The notes under the pieces: generated by a model | What the model was told of the DNA's origin: nothing | Seen by the model: the letters and a program-made list of their open reading frames with translations, nothing else | Databases searched by the model: none | Position numbers and translations under genes: made by a program | Assembly: GCA_019801415.1 (NCBI GenBank) | Contig: JAHVJD010000003.1 | Coordinates: 124,001-188,000 of the forward strand | DNA: 64,000 bases | Source of the DNA: Nocardioides marinus | Lineage (GTDB): Bacteria > Pseudomonadota > Alphaproteobacteria > Rhodobacterales > Rhodobacteraceae | Direction: 5' to 3' | Shown: positions 44,699 through 52,853 of the stretch, piece by piece | Layout of the letters: each line of letters begins with the position of its first letter | Numbering within the stretch: the stretch's first letter is position 1

Positions 44699-46081
44699 AT
44701 GATCAACCGCCTATTCCGGCTGACAAGCGGGCAGGAACACAGCAACTGGATCCGCCTGCGCACGTTGATCCTGCTGCGCTGGGTCGCCATCACCGGCCAG
44801 CTGGCGGCGATTGCCGTTGCCCAGTACCACTTTCAACTGCAGCTGCCGCTGCTGCTGTGCTACCTGGCGATCGGCGTCTCTGCGGTCGGCAACCTGGTGG
44901 CCATCTTCGCGTTTCCGGAAAACAAGCGCCTGACGGAGTTCGAGAACTTCCTGATGGTGCTGTTCGATCTGCTCCAGCTGGCCTTCCTGCTGTATCTGAC
45001 CGGCGGCTTGAACAACCCCTTCGCGCTGCTGGTGCTGGGGCCGGTGACGATCTCGGCGGCGGTGATGGCACTGCGCTCGACCCTGATCATCGGTGCCACC
45101 GCGATCATCCTGGTGACGCTGATGGCCGAATTCCACCTGCCGCTGCGCACCGAGGTCGGGTTCGTCCTGCGGGTGCCGGATGTCTTCATCTTCGGCAACT
45201 GGATCGCCATCGTCATCGCCATCCTGTTCATCGGCGCCTATTCGTTCCGGGTCAGCAACGAGATGCGGCTGATGTCGGACGCGCTGAGCGCAACCCAGCT
45301 GGCGCTGTCGCGCGAACAGAAACTGACCGATCTGGGGGGCGTCGTGGCCGCCGCCGCGCATGAACTGGGCACGCCACTGGCCACCATCAAGCTGACCAGC
45401 GCCGAGCTGATCGAGGAGCTGGACGACCGCCCCGACCTGCGCGAGGACGCCGCGCTGATCCGTGCGCAGGCCGACCGCTGCCGCGACATCCTGCGCAGCA
45501 TGGGTCGCGCCGGCAATGACGATCTGCACCTGCGCCAGGCACCGTTCTCGGCCCTGGTGAACGAGGCCGCCGAGCCGCATATGCACCGCGGCAAGGCAGT
45601 GCTCTATGACGAAGCACCGCTGGAAGGCGGCGACTTTCAGCAGCCCACCGTGCTGCGCAAGCCGGAGATCATCCACGGGCTGCGCAACCTGGTGCAGAAC
45701 GCGGTGGATTTCTCGCAGTCCACGGTCTGGATCACCGCGGCCTGGGATGATGACACCATCGTGCTGCGCATCAGCGACGATGGCAAAGGCTTTCCGCCGC
45801 AGCTCTTGGGGCGGATCGGAGATCCCTTCGTGCGGCGGCGCAAGGGCGAAAGCGAACACCATCAACGCCCCGAATACGAAGGCATGGGCCTGGGTCTGTT
45901 CATCGCCAAGACGCTGCTGGAACGCACCGGCGCGCGGCTGCGATTCGCCAATGGCCGCGAGGCCGACCACGCCACCGACCGCCGCGGCGCGGTGGTCACC
46001 GTCACCTGGCCGCGCAAGGAAATCGACGCGATGGAGGATGGCGGCCCTGTCATTGGGAAAAATTTACCTTTAGAAATTTAA
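44699..46081 (+). CDS. regB: Redox sensor histidine kinase RegB/PrrB
   Basis: Membrane histidine kinase paired with RegA. The 460-residue protein has six TM helices (residues about 22-185), the quinone-binding motif GGLNNPF at 102-108, the H-box with His221 (AAAAHELGTPLATIKL), the redox-active cysteine Cys261 in ADRCRDILRSMG, and the ATPase N, G1 and G2 boxes (LVQNAVDF, DDGKGF, GMGLGLFIAKTLLE). Start ATG 44699; an in-frame ATG 43-51 nt earlier is possible. Divergent from senC with a 116-nt region that would hold the shared promoters. Confidence 0.96.
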   Translation: MINRLFRLTSGQEHSNWIRLRTLILLRWVAITGQLAAIAVAQYHFQLQLPLLLCYLAIGVSAVGNLVAIFAFPENKRLTEFENFLMVLFDLLQLAFLLYLTGGLNNPFALLVLGPVTISAAVMALRSTLIIGATAIILVTLMAEFHLPLRTEVGFVLRVPDVFIFGNWIAIVIAILFIGAYSFRVSNEMRLMSDALSATQLALSREQKLTDLGGVVAAAAHELGTPLATIKLTSAELIEELDDRPDLREDAALIRAQADRCRDILRSMGRAGNDDLHLRQAPFSALVNEAAEPHMHRGKAVLYDEAPLEGGDFQQPTVLRKPEIIHGLRNLVQNAVDFSQSTVWITAAWDDDTIVLRISDDGKGFPPQLLGRIGDPFVRRRKGESEHHQRPEYEGMGLGLFIAKTLLERTGARLRFANGREADHATDRRGAVVTVTWPRKEIDAMEDGGPVIGKNLPLEI

Positions 46082-46103
46082 CTATTCACTTTTAGGCAAC
46101 CAA

Positions 46104-46118
46104 TTAAACATGAATTAA
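46104..46118 (+). promoter_or_regulatory. Perfect CtrA-type box before the PAS (DivL-like) gene
   Basis: TTAA-acatgaa-TTAA matches all 8 positions of the CtrA pattern and lies 52 bp before the ATG at 46171, the same distance as at the flagellar promoters. A good -10 is less clear (CACCAT is at the expected 12-nt spacing). Confidence 0.6.
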
Positions 46119-46170
46119 CCTTTATTAGCGCACCATACCGGTAAACGAGATCTGAACTGGGCAGGACAAG

Positions 46171-47718
46171 ATGCAGAATTTCGCTTCGATCGAATGGTTT
46201 GGACTGGTGGCCCTCTGTGCGGCAACGGCAGCGGCTGCGGTGTGGTGGTTGTCGCCCAATCCTCGCCGCCGCGGTATGGAGCATGATCTGCTGGTCGGCG
46301 ACAGCCGCAGCGATGCGGTCTTCCTGTTTGACGACAACAGCCTGATCGGCTGGTCCTCGGGCGCCCGCAAGTTCATCGGCGACCAGGCGGAGAACTTTGA
46401 CTGGAGCATGTTGCGCGATCAACTGTCCCGCAGCTATCCCGGCCTGCCACAGTCGCCCGGTTTCCTGCGGGATGTCGGCCCCCTGGTGTTGTCCGGCACC
46501 GCTTCGGCCGAAAACCGCGAAGCGCATTGCGAATGGATTGACGGCGTCACCCGCGTCCAGCTGCGCCGCAGCGACCTTGAAGACAAGAACAAGACGCTGG
46601 ACCAGGAGCTGACCACCCTGCGTGCCGCCGTGCATCAGGCCCCCTACCCGGTCTGGCTGCAGTCCGAGGAAGGCAACGTCACCTGGTCGAACCTCGCCTA
46701 TGATGACCTGAACCAGAAGATCCGCGGCCGCGATGCCGATTTTGCCCAACCGCTGTTTACCGACCTCGAGGACCCGATGACCAGCGGCAAGCCGGAGCGG
46801 ATCAGCATCCCGCTGCCCGATAGCCAGAAGAAACTGTGGTACAACGTTTCGACCACCGAAACCGAGGCCGGCTGGCTGTGCCACGCGGTCGACGTGAACG
46901 CCGTGGTCGATGCCGAGGTGGCGCAGCGCAACTTCGTGCAGACCCTGGCCAAGACCTTTGCCCAGCTGTCGATCGGCCTCGCAATCTTTGACCGCAACCG
47001 TCAGCTGGTGCTGTTCAACCCGGTGCTGATCGACCTGACCGCGCTGCCGGCCAACTTCCTGTCCTCTCGGCCCAACCTGCTGACCTTCTTTGACCGCCTG
47101 CGCGATCAGCGGATGATGCCGGAGCCCAAGAGCTATTCCAGCTGGCGCCACCAGATGGCGGATCTGCTGGAGGCCGCCGCAGAAGGTCGTTACCAGGAAA
47201 CCTGGTCGCTGCCGTCGGGCTCCGTCTACAAGGTGTCGGGCCGTCCGCATCCCGATGGTGCCGTCGCCTTCCTGTTCGAGGACATCACCGCCGAAGTGAC
47301 CCTGACGCGCCAGTTCCGCTCCGAGCTGGAGGTGGGCCAGTCGATCATGGACCAGATGGAGGAAGCGATCGCGGTGTTCTCCTCCGATGGCACCATGAGC
47401 TTTTCCAACAGCGCCTATCGCGAGCTGTGGCGGATGGACCCGGATGCAACCTTTGCCAAAGTGTCGATCATGGATGCCAGCCGCATCTGGCAGGACACCA
47501 GCACCCCGACCCCGGTCTGGGGCGAGATTCGCGACTTCGTGGCCGGCTGCGAGGCCCGCGATGCCTGGTGGTCCCGCGTGCAACTGCGCGACGGCACCAA
47601 GCTGATCTGCAAGGTCTCGGCGATCCAGAACGGGGCCACCATGGTCAGCTTCCGCACCCCGGAAACCAATGTGCTGCCGACGGATCAGGAACGCTTCCCC
47701 GCCATCAGCCAAGGCTAG
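46171..47718 (+). CDS. Membrane-anchored multi-PAS protein without kinase domain (DivL-like)
   Basis: A 515-residue protein: N-terminal TM helix (residues 8-27), a short first sensory segment (45-70), a coiled coil (130-155), then PAS-like domains at about 152-245, 256-375 and 390-495 (RAAVHQAPYPVWLQ; FAQLSIGLAIFDRNRQLVLFN; MDQMEEAIAVFSSDGTMSFSN). It stops after the last PAS; there is no H-box and no ATP-binding domain, so it cannot be a kinase. Rhodobacterales have a DivL-type PAS protein acting on the CckA-ChpT-CtrA pathway, and this gene fits that type and place near tsaE; the family name is from memory and needs a search. A perfect CtrA box precedes it. Confidence 0.85.
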   Translation: MQNFASIEWFGLVALCAATAAAAVWWLSPNPRRRGMEHDLLVGDSRSDAVFLFDDNSLIGWSSGARKFIGDQAENFDWSMLRDQLSRSYPGLPQSPGFLRDVGPLVLSGTASAENREAHCEWIDGVTRVQLRRSDLEDKNKTLDQELTTLRAAVHQAPYPVWLQSEEGNVTWSNLAYDDLNQKIRGRDADFAQPLFTDLEDPMTSGKPERISIPLPDSQKKLWYNVSTTETEAGWLCHAVDVNAVVDAEVAQRNFVQTLAKTFAQLSIGLAIFDRNRQLVLFNPVLIDLTALPANFLSSRPNLLTFFDRLRDQRMMPEPKSYSSWRHQMADLLEAAAEGRYQETWSLPSGSVYKVSGRPHPDGAVAFLFEDITAEVTLTRQFRSELEVGQSIMDQMEEAIAVFSSDGTMSFSNSAYRELWRMDPDATFAKVSIMDASRIWQDTSTPTPVWGEIRDFVAGCEARDAWWSRVQLRDGTKLICKVSAIQNGATMVSFRTPETNVLPTDQERFPAISQG

Positions 47719-47766
47719 GGTCGAAACCCGCTTGCAGCAGCTTCGCGGCAACGCCATTGTACCGCA

Positions 47767-48243
47767 ATGACGAGACATACCGCGGCCTGCAGGCTGAATT
47801 CACCCGAAGAAACGGCCGATCTGGCCGCCTCGATCGCCGGAGCCCTGCGCCCCGGCGATTGCCTGTTGCTGGAGGGCGTGATCGGCGCCGGCAAGACCCA
47901 TTTCTGCCGCCACCTGATCCAGTCGCTGATGGACGTGCCCGAGGATGTGCCCTCGCCCACCTTCACGCTGGTGCAGACCTATGACGTGCCCGCGGGCGAA
48001 TTGTGGCACAGCGACCTTTACCGGCTGTCATCGCTGGACGAACTGGAAGAGCTGGGCCTGACCGAGGCCTTCGAGAACGCGATCTGCCTGGTGGAATGGC
48101 CTGATCGGCTGGCCGAGCTGACCCCCGCCCATGCCCTGCATCTGACCCTGTCGCTGGTCCCCGGCGCGGACGATCAGCGGGATATCCAGTTCGCGTGGAG
48201 CGACCCCAAGTGGCAGCCGCTGATCGAAAGGACCACCGCATGA
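47767..48243 (+). CDS. tsaE: tRNA threonylcarbamoyladenosine ATPase TsaE
   Basis: ATPase that drives the TsaBDE t6A complex. The 158-residue protein has Walker A GVIGAGKT at 37-44, the SPTFTLVQTYD motif and the LWHSDLYRLSSLDELEELGL block with the conserved HxDxYR pattern, ending with VEWPDR. Overlaps the amgK start (ATGA). Gene order tsaE-amgK-murU-addB-addA is standard for Rhodobacterales. Confidence 0.95.
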   Translation: MTRHTAACRLNSPEETADLAASIAGALRPGDCLLLEGVIGAGKTHFCRHLIQSLMDVPEDVPSPTFTLVQTYDVPAGELWHSDLYRLSSLDELEELGLTEAFENAICLVEWPDRLAELTPAHALHLTLSLVPGADDQRDIQFAWSDPKWQPLIERTTA

Positions 48244-49238
48244 GCCCGCGCGAGACCCTGTGCCGCCAGTTCCTGGCGCAGACCCCCTATGCCGACTGGC
48301 AGCGCGGCGCGCTGGCCGGCGATGCCTCCAACCGCCGCTATGAGCGGCTGCGCAGTGCCGAGGGGCGCAGCGTGGTGCTGATGGATGCACCGCCCGAAAA
48401 GGGCGAAAGCATCGCCGCCTTTGTCCGCATTGCCAGACACTTGCGCGAACAGGGCCTCAGCGCGCCAGAGATTCTGGCGCAGGATGAGGCCAACGGGTTC
48501 CTGCTGCTGGAGGATCTGGGGGACGATCTGTTCGCGCGCGTCGTGCGCCGCCAGCCGGAGCTGGAACAGACCCTCTATGCCGCGGCGACGGATGCGCTGG
48601 TGGCGCTGCACGCAGCCCCCCTGCCCAAGCTGGAGCCCTATGGCCCGCGGGTGTTGGCGGAACTGGCCGGGCTGGTCCTGCCCGCGTACCGCGACGCCAT
48701 CCTTGGCGCGCCCGATGCCCGCCTGCAGGCCCGGTTCACCGACCAACTGGAAGACATCCTGCGCGACACGCTGCATGGCGATGCGGTGCTGGTGCAGCGC
48801 GATTTTCACGCCGAGAACCTGCTGTGGCTGCCGGACCGCGCGGGCGTGGCCCGTGTCGGCATGCTGGATTTCCAGGACGCCCGCGCCGGCCACCGCGCCT
48901 TTGACCTGATGTCGCTGCTGCAGGACGCCCGCCGCGATGTGCCCGCCGCCATCGAGATGCAGATGATCGACCGGTACATCGCCGCCACCGGCGTCGACGG
49001 CTCCGGTTTCCGCACCGCCTATGCGGTGCTGGGCGTGCTGCGCGCCTTGCGCATCCTCGGGGTGTTTGCCCGGCTCAGCCGCGAATACGGCAAGCCGCAA
49101 TACCTCGGCTATATGCCGCGGGTCTGGGACCACCTGATGCGCGGGCTGGAGCATCCGGCGATGGCGCCGGCGGCAGAAATGCTGCGCGGCGCCCTGCCCG
49201 CCCCGACGCCCGAAAACCTCGAAAGGCTGAAGCCCTGA
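48240..49238 (+). CDS. amgK: Aminosugar anomeric kinase AmgK
   Basis: Phosphotransferase-fold kinase that phosphorylates N-acetylmuramic acid (and GlcNAc) at C1 in the cell-wall recycling route that bypasses GlmU/MurA, the pathway that gives intrinsic tolerance to fosfomycin. The 332-residue protein has GDASNRRYERL near the start, the FLLLEDLGDDLF hinge, and the catalytic VLVQRDFHAENLLWL loop followed by LDFQDARAG (metal-binding Asp). Start at ATG 48240 overlapping tsaE. Paired with murU, which is the next enzyme. Confidence 0.93.
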   Translation: MSPRETLCRQFLAQTPYADWQRGALAGDASNRRYERLRSAEGRSVVLMDAPPEKGESIAAFVRIARHLREQGLSAPEILAQDEANGFLLLEDLGDDLFARVVRRQPELEQTLYAAATDALVALHAAPLPKLEPYGPRVLAELAGLVLPAYRDAILGAPDARLQARFTDQLEDILRDTLHGDAVLVQRDFHAENLLWLPDRAGVARVGMLDFQDARAGHRAFDLMSLLQDARRDVPAAIEMQMIDRYIAATGVDGSGFRTAYAVLGVLRALRILGVFARLSREYGKPQYLGYMPRVWDHLMRGLEHPAMAPAAEMLRGALPAPTPENLERLKP

Positions 49239-49930
49239 TGCCCTGCACGCCTGACGCCGTGATGCTGTTTGCCGCCGGGTTCGGCACCCGCATGCGGGAG
49301 CTGACACGCGACCGCCCCAAGCCGATGATCGAAGTGGCGGGCATGCCGCTGATCGGCCATGCGCTGGCGCTGGCCGAGGAGCTGCGCCCGCAGCGCATTG
49401 TTGCGAATCTGCATTACCTGCCAGAGCCGCTGCGCGCCTATCTGGAGCCGCGGGGCGTGCAGATCAGCCATGAGGCGGAGGAGATCCTCGACACCGGCGG
49501 CGGGCTGCGCGCGGCGCTGCCGCTGCTGGGGAATGGGCCGGTCTTCACCATGAACACCGACGCGATCTGGAAGGGGCCGAACCCCTTGCAGCTGGCGCGT
49601 GACGCCTGGGACCCGGTGCGGATGGACGCGCTTTTGGTCTGCGTGCCGCTGGCGCGCGCGGTGGGCCGCAAGGGCAGCGGCGATTTCTCCGCCGACCGCG
49701 AGGGGCGCATCAGCCGCGGCGGCGACCTGGTCTATGGCGGCGTGCAGATCCTGAAAACCGATGCGCTGCACGCGGTCGCGGAGCGTGTTTTCTCGCTGAA
49801 TGTCCTGTGGAACCGGATGGCCGATAACAACCGCCTGTTTGCGCTGGAATATCCCGGCCGCTGGTGCGATGTGGGCCATCCCGAAGGGATCACCCTGGCC
49901 GAGGATCTGATTGCAGCCGATGATGTTTGA
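49238..49930 (+). CDS. murU: N-acetylmuramate alpha-1-phosphate uridylyltransferase MurU
   Basis: Makes UDP-MurNAc from MurNAc-1-phosphate in peptidoglycan recycling. The 230-residue nucleotidyltransferase has the signature MLFAAGFGTRMRELTRDRPKPMIEVAGMPLIGHAL (residues 8-42), FTMNTDAIW with the metal-binding Asp, and WNRMADNNRLFALEYPGRWCDVGHPEG at the C-terminus. Overlaps amgK (TGATG) and addB. Confidence 0.93.
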   Translation: MPCTPDAVMLFAAGFGTRMRELTRDRPKPMIEVAGMPLIGHALALAEELRPQRIVANLHYLPEPLRAYLEPRGVQISHEAEEILDTGGGLRAALPLLGNGPVFTMNTDAIWKGPNPLQLARDAWDPVRMDALLVCVPLARAVGRKGSGDFSADREGRISRGGDLVYGGVQILKTDALHAVAERVFSLNVLWNRMADNNRLFALEYPGRWCDVGHPEGITLAEDLIAADDV

Positions 49931-52853
49931 CCCGACCCCAAAACCACGTGTCTTTGCCGTGCCCTGCGGCGTCGATTTCCCCCGTGCGCTGGTCACCGGC
50001 CTGTGCCGGCGCAGCGAGGGCCAGCCGCCCGAGGCGCTGGCGCGAGCGGAGCTGATCGTCAACACCGCCCGTATGGCGCGGCGGGTGCGGATGCTGTTCG
50101 ACCAGGGGCCACCGCGGCTGCTGCCGCGAATGCTGATGCTGACCGATCTGGCGCAGCGGGCCACGCTGGACGGGCTGCCGCCGCCGCTGCCGCCCCTGCG
50201 CCGTCGGCTGGAGCTGTCGCAGCTGATCGCGAAACTGCTCGACGCGCAGCCCGACCTTGCGGCGCGCGCCTCGCTTTACGATCTGTCCGACAGCCTGGCG
50301 GCGCTGATCGACGAGATGCAGGGCGAGGGCGTCAGCACCGATACGATCCGGCAGCTGGATGTCTCTGACATGTCGGGCCACTGGGCCCGCGCCCAGACCT
50401 TCATCGGCATCGCGGATGAGTTCACCGGCCTGCATGATGGCGCCATGGACGCGCAGGCTCGGCAGCGGCAGGTGGTTCTGAACCTGATCGACCAATGGCA
50501 GGAAAACCCGCCGCAACATCCCATCATCCTGGCCGGCTCCACCGGCTCGCGCGGCACCACGCTGATGCTGATGGAGGCGATTGCCCGGCTGCCGCAGGGC
50601 GCGGTGATCCTGCCCGGGTTCGACTTTGACCAGCCCGATCATGTCTGGGCCGGGCTGGATGATCCGATGATCTCCGAAGACCACCCGCAGTACCGGTTCC
50701 ACAAGCTGATGAAGGATCTGGAGCTTGCTCCAGGCGATGTACAGCGCTGGACCGATTGCGAGCCCGCCTCGCCACCGCGCAACCGGCTCCTGTCGCTGGC
50801 GCTGCGCCCTGCCCCGGTGACCGACGCCTGGATGAGCGAAGGGCCGCAGCTGACCGGCCTTGATGCTGCCACCCGGGACGTCACCCTGGTCGAGGCGCCC
50901 AGCCCGCGCGCCGAGGCGCTGGCGATTGCGCTGCGGCTGCGCAAGGCGGCGGAGGACGGCCAGACCGCGGCGCTGATCACCCCCGACCGGATGCTGACCC
51001 GGCAGGTCGCAGCGGCACTGGACCGTTGGGACATCCTGCCCGATGATTCCGCCGGCCAGCCGTTGCAGCTGTCGCCGCCGGGCCGGTTCCTGCGCCATGT
51101 GGCGGGGCTGTTCTGCAAGCCGCTGGCCAGTGATGCGCTGCTGACGCTGCTGAAGCACCCGCTGACCCATGACGGGGCCGCCCGCGGCGACCACCTGCGC
51201 CAGACCCGCGAGCTGGAGCTGCACCTGCGCCGCAACGGCCCGCCCTTCCCGGACGCTGCAACCTTTGCCAAATTCGGCGAGGGCCGCAGCCTGACACCCG
51301 GCTGGACAGACTGGCTGGCGGACTGCTTTGCCGACCAGCACCAACCCAGCGAGCAGCCGCTGAGCGTTTGGGTTGCCCGCCTACGCGCGCTGGCGGAACG
51401 GCTTGCCGCCGGCAGCCAGGCCGCGGGTGCGGGCACGCTATGGGACAAGAAGGCAGGTCAGAAAGCCTTGGCCTGCATCGAAAATTTGCAGGCTGAGGCG
51501 GAATACGGCGGCGCCATGACCGCGCGCGACTTTGCCGATTTGCTGGGCGCGCTGCTGAGCCAGGGAGAGGTGCGCGACCGCGATGCGCCCTATGGCTCGA
51601 TCATGATCTGGGGCACGCTGGAGGCCCGCGTCCAGGGGGCCGACCTGGTGATCCTCGGCGGGTTGAACGAGGGCAGCTGGCCCGAGGCCACCGCCCCCGA
51701 CCCCTGGCTGAACCGGCAGCTGCGCAACCAGGCGGGGCTGCTGCTGCCCGAGCGCCGCATCGGCCTGTCGGCGCATGACTTCCAGCAGGCCATCGCCGCG
51801 CCCGAGGTCTGGCTGACCCGCGCGGAGCGCAGCGAGGAGGCCGACACAGTGCCGTCGCGCTGGCTCAACCGGATGACCAACCTGCTGTCCGGCCTGCCGG
51901 ACCAGGGTGGCCCCGAGGCGCTGGCGCAGATGCGCGCGCGCGGGGCGCAGTGGCTGGGCTGGGCCGAGGCGCTGGAGGCCCCGACACCGATCCCGCAGGC
52001 GCCGCGCCCCTCGCCGCGCCCGCCGGTTGCAGCGCGGCCGCGGCGGCTGACGATCACCGAGATCCCGCGGCTGATCCGCGACCCTTACGCGATCTATGCC
52101 AAACACGTGTTGCGGCTGAAACCGCTGAACCCTCTGGTGCAGGAACCGGACGCGCTGCTGCGCGGCATCGTCGTGCACGAGGTATTCGAGAAGTTCATCC
52201 GCGACAGTCTGGAGGCGCCCGAAACACTGACGCCCGAAGCCCTGACCGCAGCCTCCCGCGAATTGCTGGAGGAACATGTGCCCTGGCCGGTGGCGCGCAT
52301 CCTGTGGCAGGCCCGCATCCGCCGGATCGCCGCCGATTTCGTGCTGGCCGAACGCGAACGCCAGTCCCGCGCACGGCCTGTCGCCTTTGAGGCCGAGGGC
52401 AGCGCCCGGCTGGATCCCTTGGATTTCACCATCGCCTGCCGCGCCGACCGCATCGACATGGACGACCGCGGCTTCCTGCACCTTTACGACTACAAGACCG
52501 GCGCGCCGCCGTCCGAAGCACAGCAAAAGAAGTTCGAAAAGCAGCTGCTGATCGAGGCCGCGATGGCCGAGGAGGGCGCCTTTGCCGACATCGGTCCCGC
52601 CGAGGTCGCCCGCGCGCTGTTCATCGGATTGGGCAGCAAGCTGAGCGAGGTGCGCGCACCGCTGGAGGACGAGCCGCCGGCCAAGATCTGGGACGATCTG
52701 CGCACCCTGATCAGTGCCTATTTCGAGCCTGAACAAGGCTATTCGAGCCGCCGCATGGTGCATAAGGACGACTTTGCCGGCGACTACGACCACTTGGCCC
52801 GCTACGGCGAATGGGACCGCAGCGCCACACCGCAGCCGGAGGATCTGGCATGA
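49920..52853 (+). CDS. addB: Double-strand break repair protein AddB
   Basis: Subunit of the AddAB helicase-nuclease that resects DNA ends for RecA. The 977-residue protein is the alphaproteobacterial type: an inactivated UvrD-like N-terminal part without Walker A (PRVFAVPCGVDFPRALVTGL near the start), LGGLNEGSWPEATAPDPWLNR around 580, and a C-terminal PD-(D/E)XK nuclease with FTIACRADRIDMDDRGF and LYDYKTG (residues about 840-865). ATG 49920 or 49923, overlapping the murU stop. Overlaps addA by 4 nt. Confidence 0.94.
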   Translation: MMFDPTPKPRVFAVPCGVDFPRALVTGLCRRSEGQPPEALARAELIVNTARMARRVRMLFDQGPPRLLPRMLMLTDLAQRATLDGLPPPLPPLRRRLELSQLIAKLLDAQPDLAARASLYDLSDSLAALIDEMQGEGVSTDTIRQLDVSDMSGHWARAQTFIGIADEFTGLHDGAMDAQARQRQVVLNLIDQWQENPPQHPIILAGSTGSRGTTLMLMEAIARLPQGAVILPGFDFDQPDHVWAGLDDPMISEDHPQYRFHKLMKDLELAPGDVQRWTDCEPASPPRNRLLSLALRPAPVTDAWMSEGPQLTGLDAATRDVTLVEAPSPRAEALAIALRLRKAAEDGQTAALITPDRMLTRQVAAALDRWDILPDDSAGQPLQLSPPGRFLRHVAGLFCKPLASDALLTLLKHPLTHDGAARGDHLRQTRELELHLRRNGPPFPDAATFAKFGEGRSLTPGWTDWLADCFADQHQPSEQPLSVWVARLRALAERLAAGSQAAGAGTLWDKKAGQKALACIENLQAEAEYGGAMTARDFADLLGALLSQGEVRDRDAPYGSIMIWGTLEARVQGADLVILGGLNEGSWPEATAPDPWLNRQLRNQAGLLLPERRIGLSAHDFQQAIAAPEVWLTRAERSEEADTVPSRWLNRMTNLLSGLPDQGGPEALAQMRARGAQWLGWAEALEAPTPIPQAPRPSPRPPVAARPRRLTITEIPRLIRDPYAIYAKHVLRLKPLNPLVQEPDALLRGIVVHEVFEKFIRDSLEAPETLTPEALTAASRELLEEHVPWPVARILWQARIRRIAADFVLAERERQSRARPVAFEAEGSARLDPLDFTIACRADRIDMDDRGFLHLYDYKTGAPPSEAQQKKFEKQLLIEAAMAEEGAFADIGPAEVARALFIGLGSKLSEVRAPLEDEPPAKIWDDLRTLISAYFEPEQGYSSRRMVHKDDFAGDYDHLARYGEWDRSATPQPEDLA

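Noticed and set aside
48240-49238. Aminoglycoside resistance phosphotransferase
   Set aside because: The fold is shared, but pairing with murU and tsaE identifies it as the cell-wall recycling kinase AmgK.
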